Shown: piece by piece, positions 41,678-49,700 of the stretch
Numbering within the stretch: the stretch's first letter is position 1
How the letters are laid out: each line of letters starts with the position of its first letter
Origin: an uncultured Eubacteriales bacterium
GTDB lineage: Bacteria > Bacillota > Clostridia > Oscillospirales > Acutalibacteraceae
Direction of reading: 5' to 3'
Assembly (NCBI GenBank): GCA_934446475.1
Contig: CAKSEH010000012.1
Location: forward strand, 1-53,548
Length of the DNA: 53,548 nucleotides
Translations under genes and position numbers: made by a program
Notes under the pieces: generated by a model
Databases searched by the model: none
What the model was told of the DNA's origin: nothing
The model's input: the letters and a program-made list of their open reading frames with translations, nothing else

Positions 41678-43480
41678 TTATTGTCTGCTCTTAATCTTTG
41701 CAGCCTTTACAAAACCGAAAGTACCTGCGGCGCCCAAGAGGAGGAGGCATGCAAGTGCGGTTACATCTTCACCGGTTCTATTTGACTTGCCGGTTGCGGA
41801 GCCTGTGCCGGTGCCCGAACCGTTTGAGCCGCCGCTGCCGCTGCCGGAGCCGTTTGAACCTGTCGGTATAACAACTTCGCTGCCCGTATTAAGGTCGATA
41901 TACTTGTTATCGGAAGTAACCTTAACAAGGCGAACATTATCTATAGCTGCGGTGGAAACACTTCCGCCGGGGATAGACGCTGTTATCATAAATACATAGT
42001 CGCCGTCACGAACAGACTTATTTTCAGCAGCTGTTGCGATTGTTTTACCTACTGCGCCCTGCGGCTTGGTGGCAACTGTGTTCCACGGATCGGATGCGGT
42101 AGCCTTTTTAAGGGCTTCGCATTTTGAAGCCATAGTGTTGGTGGAAGCGCCGGCACCGTCGATATATCTCTGCTCGGCTTTAACCTGAACATCGTCGCCG
42201 TCTGCATTGGCTTTCCAGTCAAACATAACCGCTATCTTATCGCCGACATTTATTTTGCTTGCGGGAATCGAAATCTTAGCGGTTTTAATTCCGCAGTAAG
42301 TCTGTCTGCTTTTACCGTCAAACTGGAAGTATTTATTTCCGTTAGCCTCGGTCTTAATGCTGCCGGTTTCGGAAGCTTTAAGGGAAGTTACGGGATTATC
42401 TTTGTGCTCATTTAAATTAAACTTTGCGGTTGATGCCCAGTATTTAAGGCCTTTTTCAAAGTTACCGTTTGCAAAACCGTCAACGGGAGCAAAACTGTCT
42501 GTTGACGACTCGCCTTGAGTGAGTGATGTTATACCGTCAGCCTCGGTACCTGCCCATTCGGGATCGCCTGCGGGAGTAGGTGTTGATCCGCCGCCGGATT
42601 CACCGCCGGACTCTCCACCGCTTTCACCGCCGCCCGAGGGCGTGTTGGGGGTGATAACTATTTCTTCATTTGTCGAAAGATCGATATACTTACCGTCCGC
42701 CGTGAGCTTGGCAATGCGAACATTGTCTATGCAAAGCTCTGATTTTTGACCCTTTTCTCTGCCGTTGTGAACCTGAATATAAACTTCAAGACAATAATCG
42801 CCGGCATTATGCGCCCAGGCATCGCCGACATATGAACCGGTGTTCGGTGCAGCTACTGTATTTGATTTTTTAGTTGCGATAGTGGTCCATCCGTTTGTTG
42901 CGGAAGCAGCCTTCAAAACAGTTGCTTCGCTAACGTTTTCCTGGGTAAGTGCTCTACCGCCTGCATTGCGCTCGGTAATTTTGAGTTGAACAAATTTAGC
43001 GTCGTCGGCATTAACGGCTTTATAATCCATAACCATTACTACCGTGTCTCCGACATTGAGTCTTGACGCAGGAACAGAAAGATGGTTTGGCATTAAACCG
43101 TTGAAAGTATATCTTACTTTGCCGTCAAACTGGAAATATTTATTTCCGTTAGCTTCAGTCTTTACAGAGCCGACATGTGAAGCCGTAAGCGAAGTTACAT
43201 CGGCGCTGAGTGCAGGGTTGCCTGAAGTTGAGTGCGAAGAATTACAAGCCCAGTATTTAAGGCCTTTCTCAAAGTCACCGTTCATAAGCGCTTCGGTTGA
43301 ATTTATACCGTCAACGGCATTTGCGCCCACTTGATCTGTCGTCATACCGTCAGCCTCGGTGCCTGCCCAGGCGGGATCTGCAGCATTGTCAGCCATAGCG
43401 GTAAATGCGGCTGTGAATGATGAAACGGCAACGATACCGCTTACCAACATCGCAAGAGTTTTAAGTTTTTTTGATTTCAT
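41678..43480 (-). CDS. Surface protein with two KYW modules and a sorting-like tail
   Basis: A 600-residue exported protein: signal peptide (about 1-31), a first CBM-like module (AGTEADGMT at about 40, NGDFEKGLKYW at about 70, closing CIDNVRIAKL), a Gly/Ser/Glu linker (about 278-305) and a second module (AGTEADGIT, NGNFEKGLKYW, closing AIDNVRLVKV). A Gly/Ser linker precedes the C-terminal SNRTGED, a hydrophobic helix and KIKSRQ. That end resembles a sortase signal with NxTG(E/D) in place of LPxTG, but could simply be a membrane anchor. No enzyme domain is recognised. GGAGAG precedes the ATG; a hairpin and promoter lie upstream. Confidence 0.82.
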   Translation of the reverse strand: MKSKKLKTLAMLVSGIVAVSSFTAAFTAMADNAADPAWAGTEADGMTTDQVGANAVDGINSTEALMNGDFEKGLKYWACNSSHSTSGNPALSADVTSLTASHVGSVKTEANGNKYFQFDGKVRYTFNGLMPNHLSVPASRLNVGDTVVMVMDYKAVNADDAKFVQLKITERNAGGRALTQENVSEATVLKAASATNGWTTIATKKSNTVAAPNTGSYVGDAWAHNAGDYCLEVYIQVHNGREKGQKSELCIDNVRIAKLTADGKYIDLSTNEEIVITPNTPSGGGESGGESGGESGGGSTPTPAGDPEWAGTEADGITSLTQGESSTDSFAPVDGFANGNFEKGLKYWASTAKFNLNEHKDNPVTSLKASETGSIKTEANGNKYFQFDGKSRQTYCGIKTAKISIPASKINVGDKIAVMFDWKANADGDDVQVKAEQRYIDGAGASTNTMASKCEALKKATASDPWNTVATKPQGAVGKTIATAAENKSVRDGDYVFMITASIPGGSVSTAAIDNVRLVKVTSDNKYIDLNTGSEVVIPTGSNGSGSGSGGSNGSGTGTGSATGKSNRTGEDVTALACLLLLGAAGTFGFVKAAKIKSRQ

Positions 43481-43508
43481 AATATCACTCTCCTTTTGCT
43501 GTAATTTC

Positions 43509-43598
43509 GAAAGGCGGACAGTGAAAACCGTTCGCCTTTCAAAGTAGGTTTGCTATTTTTATTCCGCTTTTATAATAAAACGGATATTAAACAATCAA
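43509..43598 (-). promoter_or_regulatory. Promoter and leader hairpin of the two-module gene
   Basis: Minus strand: a TTGATT-like -35 (43593-43598) and a TTATAA or TATAAA -10 (about 43569-43575) lie just after the upstream stop codon. A leader hairpin GAAAGGCG/CGCCTTTC (43509-43516 and 43533-43540) lies directly before the AAAGGAGAG ribosome-binding site and might affect translation. Confidence 0.5.
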
Positions 43599-43601
43599 AA
43601 A

Positions 43602-46493
43602 TTATTTCTTTATAATATATTCGGCATCGATAACAGCCTTTGCAACCTCTGTGAGATCGATTGCGTCTATGGCGTCATTACCGTCTATATCGGCAGCAGC
43701 AAGGAAAATTCCGTTAGGAGCAGAGCCTGCCGCATACTTCTTGATTCTTACAAGGTCAAGAATGTTAACTGCGCCGTCGTTATTAGCGTCGCCGTAAAGC
43801 TGACCTGCGGCAGTATCAAGAGTGCCGTCGATATTTACCTTCGGAGTATTTGCAAGACCGCCTCTGTCGTCTCTTACCAGACGAACGTTCTTAAGCTGTG
43901 TGCCGCCCTCGTTATAATAACGCTGGAGATACATAAAGAACGCAACGTCCCTGCCGTCAGTCGTGATTCCTGCGGAATAAGCCGTCTTCCAGTTTTCGGT
44001 GTCGGTATTAGCGAAGTGTTCGCCGTAGTTTGTATTTGTTCCGAGCATTACATCGTTTACACTGTCATAAGCTCTGAGACCTATAACAAGTGTTGAGCCT
44101 GTTTCGGGAGTTGCCCTTACATCTGCGGCTGCATAAACGATATCCGAGCTCTTAAGGCCTTTATTTGTTACATGGAAGCCCTGTGAACGCATTCCGGCAT
44201 AAACAACATTTTCAGAACCGTCGTCAAGCCTTACATCTTTAAACGTTACTATTCCGGCAGTCTTATCAACTTCGGCTTCCTGGCTTAAATAGCGGTCGTT
44301 AGCGACAGTGCCGTTGTATTTAAGAGTCCAGTATCTAAAGCCTTCGGAGAAATCTCCGTTTCTGTATTCGGGCAGTATATAAGAATTCTTTGCGGTATAT
44401 CTTATATCATCGGAATTGTTGTTTGCATAAAGTCCGTTTTCCTCGGTTCCGCCGAGAATTGCTGCCGGATTAAGTCCGTCATATGCATAAACGGTCTTGC
44501 CGTTAAAGCTTGTGTATGCCATCCCGCTTTCATCAACAACAGCAAGGTCAACATACTTAATGAGGTACTGCGCACCGTTTGTAGTGCCGCCCTGGAATTC
44601 AAGGGTTATCTTATCGCCTTCGTTTAAGATAACGTTGTCGTCCTTGAATGCGAGAGCGTCGTTCATATCGCCGTTCGGGAATGCGGTTGCAATCCTTGCG
44701 CCGTTTACATAGAGCCTTAATTCTGCACTGCCGTTTGTAAGGCCGTTATATCCGTATCTTGCAACAAGCTGCTTGCCTGCAAGCTCTGCGGGAACCTGAA
44801 CAGTCGGGCTCTTAAGACCTTCATATCTGCCTAACGTTACGAGCGCACCGTCTGCGGTAGCAGCGGCAACTGTGCTTGCATAGCCGGTCTTATCAGTCTT
44901 GACAGACCAGTATTTAAGACCTTCGGAGAAGTCTCCGTTAACCATTGTGCTGTAAGGATTGTTATAGGAAACGGAAGAGGTCATAGACATATTAAGTTCT
45001 AAGAGACCGTCCTTCTCGCTGCCGCCGTTTGCGTTAACGGAAACTGCCGATCCATCATAACCGTTTGTTACATCAACATATCCGCCGTCATCAAGAACCT
45101 TATAAATGCGGAAGTTCCTGATTTCGGTTGAAGCACCCTGGGGACGCTGAAGCGTTACCGAGAAGAGGGGACTTTCATAGTTAACGGTAAGAGCAGCGGT
45201 TGAAACCGTTCTCCAGGAAGCGGAGTCGTCGTTTGCATTGTCAACTCTTGCTATATTAACTCCCGAGGTGTTGTTATATTGGTTTGTCGTCCATTCTTTA
45301 AGCATAAGGAACGAAATATAGCCGTTTCTTGCTTCAACGGTTGCAATAAGCTTATCGCCTGCTTTTATTCCGGGAAGTGTGAAAAGGCTCGAAGAAATGC
45401 CGGGGTAAAGGGTTACGCCCTCTTTTGAAACGGGCTTGAATGTAACTGCACCGTTTGAAACCGATGCCTGCTCGGAAATTGACATTACCTCGGGGATCTT
45501 CGGGTCATAAATTCTGAGCCCCCAGAATTTAAAGCCTTCGGAGAAATCGGCATTCTTAAGACCTACAGTAGGAACAATTACATTAACGGCAGGATAATAC
45601 TCATCCGCTGTTACAAGAGGGTGGATCCGATCGCTGAAATACATTGCCGATATACCGTCTTCGGCAGTTCCGCCGTAAGGCATTCCGTTCATATAAATGC
45701 GGTTGCCGTTTGAAAGGTCGGTAAAGCTGCCGTCGTCATTCATAACCGCAAGAGTTATACTTGCGATGCGGGTATATTCCTCATCCTTGAATGCGCCTGC
45801 AGTGAGGGGACCCGAAGAATCCTGAACCTCTATGCTGTATTTTTCTGTACTGCTTACTTTTACGCCGGTGTTTATGGCTCTGGTGTTGTAAGCGTCTGCT
45901 GCGGTATGATTTGAACCGCCGAGATCGCCGTAAGAATACTTTTTGTAATCTACACTTACGGTTTCATCTTCATTAACGGTGGTAACGGTGTACCACATAC
46001 CGATACCGAGGTCGGAAGACTTACCTGCGTCTACAGCAGCCTGAGTTCTCTTATACTTTGTTATAAGATAGATGTCCTTGCCCTCGTAGCCTGCGCTGAT
46101 TTTGAAGGGAGCGGTCTCAAGACCCATCCAGTCATCGAGGGTGTAGTTTGAGTTGCCCTCCCCGTCCGTCACAACATCGGAAGCTTTAATGGTTCTGACA
46201 TAGGTCGTTCCGTCTTCATCGGTGTCCAGAACGAGCATATCGGAAGCGTAGCCGTTTTTATCGGCTTTTGAGCTCCAATACTTAAAACCCTCTTTGAAAT
46301 CAAGGTTTTTCGGGGCGTCCGTCGGGTCGATATTGCGGACGGCACCGCCGTTTGTCTGAATGCCGTTTGCCGAGGTTCCGTAAATATCCTCAGCAGCATT
46401 CTCAGCGAACACGCTCAAAGCTCCGCCGAAAGCAGAGAATATAAGCAGTACGCTTAAAACGAGAGAAATTGCTTTAATGCTTATTTTTCGCAT
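43602..46493 (-). CDS. Secreted four-KYW-module protein with C-terminal dockerin
   Basis: A 963-residue exported protein. The start is ATG 46493, preceded by AAGGAGG; a longer frame from 46541 has no such site. After the signal peptide come four CBM-like modules with cores NLDFKEGFKYW (about 64), NADFSEGFKFW (317), NGDFSEGLKYW (522) and NGDFSEGFRYW (714), each preceded by a GGTxEDGI/L-type segment. The C-terminus is a type I dockerin with two calcium-binding segments, GDANNDGAVNILD and DIDGNDAIDAID, separated by a helix. No catalytic domain is recognised. The dockerin implies attachment to a cohesin protein not present in the window. Confidence 0.87.
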   Translation of the reverse strand: MRKISIKAISLVLSVLLIFSAFGGALSVFAENAAEDIYGTSANGIQTNGGAVRNIDPTDAPKNLDFKEGFKYWSSKADKNGYASDMLVLDTDEDGTTYVRTIKASDVVTDGEGNSNYTLDDWMGLETAPFKISAGYEGKDIYLITKYKRTQAAVDAGKSSDLGIGMWYTVTTVNEDETVSVDYKKYSYGDLGGSNHTAADAYNTRAINTGVKVSSTEKYSIEVQDSSGPLTAGAFKDEEYTRIASITLAVMNDDGSFTDLSNGNRIYMNGMPYGGTAEDGISAMYFSDRIHPLVTADEYYPAVNVIVPTVGLKNADFSEGFKFWGLRIYDPKIPEVMSISEQASVSNGAVTFKPVSKEGVTLYPGISSSLFTLPGIKAGDKLIATVEARNGYISFLMLKEWTTNQYNNTSGVNIARVDNANDDSASWRTVSTAALTVNYESPLFSVTLQRPQGASTEIRNFRIYKVLDDGGYVDVTNGYDGSAVSVNANGGSEKDGLLELNMSMTSSVSYNNPYSTMVNGDFSEGLKYWSVKTDKTGYASTVAAATADGALVTLGRYEGLKSPTVQVPAELAGKQLVARYGYNGLTNGSAELRLYVNGARIATAFPNGDMNDALAFKDDNVILNEGDKITLEFQGGTTNGAQYLIKYVDLAVVDESGMAYTSFNGKTVYAYDGLNPAAILGGTEENGLYANNNSDDIRYTAKNSYILPEYRNGDFSEGFRYWTLKYNGTVANDRYLSQEAEVDKTAGIVTFKDVRLDDGSENVVYAGMRSQGFHVTNKGLKSSDIVYAAADVRATPETGSTLVIGLRAYDSVNDVMLGTNTNYGEHFANTDTENWKTAYSAGITTDGRDVAFFMYLQRYYNEGGTQLKNVRLVRDDRGGLANTPKVNIDGTLDTAAGQLYGDANNDGAVNILDLVRIKKYAAGSAPNGIFLAAADIDGNDAIDAIDLTEVAKAVIDAEYIIKK

Positions 46494-46556
46494 TTTTAGT
46501 GACCTCCTTGAGAAAATTAAAATATGATTTGCAAACAGCACGGACTGTTCGCTTGA

Positions 46557-46595
46557 TTATGGTACAATAGTACCATAAAAATTCGATTTTGTAAA
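46557..46595 (-). promoter_or_regulatory. Promoter overlapped by a perfect palindrome
   Basis: TTATGGTAC/GTACCATAA is a perfect 9-bp inverted repeat with a 4-nt centre (46557-46578). On the minus strand TACTAT (46567-46572) and TTTACA (46590-46595) are 17 bp apart, so the palindrome covers the -10 and start region, the classical position of a repressor operator. A copy was not found elsewhere in the window. Confidence 0.6.
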
Positions 46596-46731
46596 TTGAA
46601 TTCCGTCATTTTACATAAGTTTGTTCAAAAGTGAGACGAAAATCAAAAATCGTAGTGCAAAATGACCAGACACTGCAATCAGGGTACAATGCTTCCCATA
46701 GAGGAAAATTTGTCCTTTTATATCGCTTATG

Positions 46732-49700
46732 TTAAAATTTCTTAACGCCTGTAACGAGATACTCTTTAAGATATGTAATATCCGAGGCGGTAACCGAAAT
46801 ATCCGAATCCTTATCAAGGTTGGCAGCGGCTTTATTTAATGTTACTGCCGAGCTTCCCGAGATATACTTTATAATTCTTATATAATCCCTGATATCGACA
46901 ATCCCGTTTTCGTCGGCGTCTCCGTAAACCGTATCCGCAGGAGAACCGTCAAGATTGATACAGGCCTCGCTTCCGCCGTCGTCTATATAACAAAGGCATA
47001 TATTTCTGAGACTTATCACGCTCTCCGGGTTGCTCGACTGAATATCTATAAAATACTGCGCTGTTACATCGTCAATAGTATAGACACCGCTCTTAAAGGT
47101 TTGCCATTTGCCGTCGGTATCATTTGCGAGGGACTGGGCGGCAACTCCGTTATTCACGAACAGCCTCAGGTGCAGACCGTCGCCGCAGTTTGCCTCATAT
47201 CTAAGCACGACTTTTCTGCCTGCCGCCGCATTCGGAAGCGTGAATGCGCAGGAGGCTATGCCGTCCCACTTATCGGAAAGCTTCAAGGTTACAACGCCGT
47301 TTGAGAGCGCCGCAAAATCGGAAGCGTATCCGGTGTTGCTTATATTGGATGTCCAGAACCTAAGGCCCTCGGAGAAATCACGGTTTAAAAATGTTTCTGC
47401 CGACAAAACGGCACTTATAACACTTTGCGAGCTGTTTTTGCTTAAGAACCCATCCTCAGCGGTTCCGCCGTAAGGCGAAAGGTCGGACGCATTAAACTGC
47501 TCTCCTGTTTTTATATCGGTATAAATGCCGCCGCTTAAGGTCACTATTCCCACATAACTCAGCGTTATATCTCCCTTAAACTCTATCGCAGATGCGGCGC
47601 TTGTTGTGTCTTTCCTTACCGTGCCGTATGTATACTGCGTGCTCTGCGGTATGCTCTGTGCGCTGCCGCCGAAACTTACCGTCGCTCCGGAAGATGCGGT
47701 CTTATACCTATATACAGCGTATACTCCCATATCCGATCTGAAACTCATACTCTTGAGTGTTCCCGACGCAAGAGTAACTTCTCTTCCCGAAACCGCAGCG
47801 GAGGTCTGTATCCAGTATTTAAGTCCCATTGCAAAGTCGCCGTTTATAAGTTTATCCGAAGTATAGCTCGAAGTGGACATTCCGCCGCTCTCGCTTCCGC
47901 CTATTTCGGCGTTGGACGCATACATCGCTCCGCTTTCAAACTCCGTTACGACTCTTCCGCTCGTGCATCTTGCAAGGGATATACTGTCTATAACCGCATC
48001 TACGGCGTTTTGCTTTTTAACGGCTATATTATATACTGCGTTCTCATCCCAGGTCACGCCGGTAAAGTATATAAACTTTAACTTTCCCGCCGCATTATTT
48101 CCGGTTGAAGCGGTTCCTGTTTTGACCCCGTTTTTATACAGATCAACAGTATAGCTCGTGCCGCTTGTATATCTTATAATAAACGCAACTCTGTTTTCCG
48201 AGTTTATGGACGAAAGGCTGTCTTTATTTATCTTAAACGGGGCAGACATTATTCCGCTTTCTTTAGGTCCTCTCATTGTGACTTTTCCCGACGAAACGCT
48301 TGCGTTTGACGAGGCGGGTCTTGTTCCGCTTATATCCGTCCAGTATTTAAAGCCTTCGGCAAAGTCGGCATTCTTCAGTCCGTCCTCCGGGGAATACTCA
48401 AATATATCTCCCGCATCCTTAGGCACAAGTCCGCTTCCTTCCGTTCCGCCGTATTCTCCGCCGTCGCTTAAATAATACCTCTCTCCGCTAAGAGTCTCAA
48501 AATATCCTTTCTCCTCGTTTACCTTTACGAGTTCTATGTTATCTACAGCGGCGGATTTTGCAAAACCTTTAAGCCCGAGATAAACATTAAGGTCAACAGC
48601 CGAATAGTCGGCAGCCGGTGCAACCGTGGCATAATCGGTAATGCATTTTACAAATCCGCTCCTTGAGGACGCATTTTTAAGCAATCTACCGTTTGAAACC
48701 TCGCTGTAAAGTCCTCTGCCGCCTAAAGTTACGGCAAGGTCGGTTCCGTTTGACGAATCGTATATAAGCGCAAGCCTTGTGCCGTCGCTTATACCCGACG
48801 CACCGAAGCCTACGGATTTGATACCGTTTTTCGAGGTTATCTTAATATAATTATCCGAATTTTCGGTCTCAACCGTCGCTCGCTTATCCGCAGTCTCGTT
48901 TAAGCCCCGGGAAGCCCAGTATTTAAGGCCCTCATCAAAACTCCCGTTTTTAAGATTTTCAAAGGATTCAACATTATCCGCAGCCGAGAACATACCGTTT
49001 GCCGAAGTGCCGTAATCGCAGTGATAAATCGGCTCGCTTATGGGATGGTTTTCGTCAAGCTGACCTTCAAACTCAAGTGTTTCGGTGCGTCTTCCCAGCC
49101 TGTCAAGGTCGTTGTTTCTTATAACCGTGCCTTCCTGTTGATAACAGACCTTAAAATAAGAACTTTCGGCAGCTCTTACGGTGTTGTTTTCTATAACAAC
49201 ATCCTTCATCCACTTTCCCGTGCCGATGCCGTTATATTGGTATTTGAATTCCCTCTGTGTCGTACCGAGTACAAATGCCGTGCCGCCGAGGCCCTCAAGC
49301 AGCTTATATCTGCCCACCTGCGAGCTTTCGCCTACGGCAGTGGAATTAAAGCAGTTTCGTATCTTATTTCTTCTTAATGTGAGTCCCAGAATAAGCTCGG
49401 CGGACTCCTCCTCCGCCGTAAGATCGCCGTTTAAAACTTCACGGTGAATTATAGGCTTTATTTCGGCACCGTATCTTACATCGGTTACCGAGTTGTTCAT
49501 AATAAGGGTATCAATGAACACATTATATCCGTTATCCGATTTAAAAGACTTATCGTTTACGGTATAGGTTTTCTGATTGTAATGCGGATCAAGGTAAAAA
49601 CCTATATGCATATTCTCAAAAGTGTTGCGGTCAAGAGTAAGGCCGAGCATAGAGGCGTAAGCCTGTATTCCCGCAGTTGCATTATAGTTGTTGTTAAAGT

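Noticed and set aside
46600..46700. A third copy of the 21-bp direct-repeat promoter near 46,640 (TTTTGCAC and GATTTT similarity)
   Set aside because: TTGACTT boxes are not present, spacing differs and the -10 distance does not fit. The resemblance is too weak.
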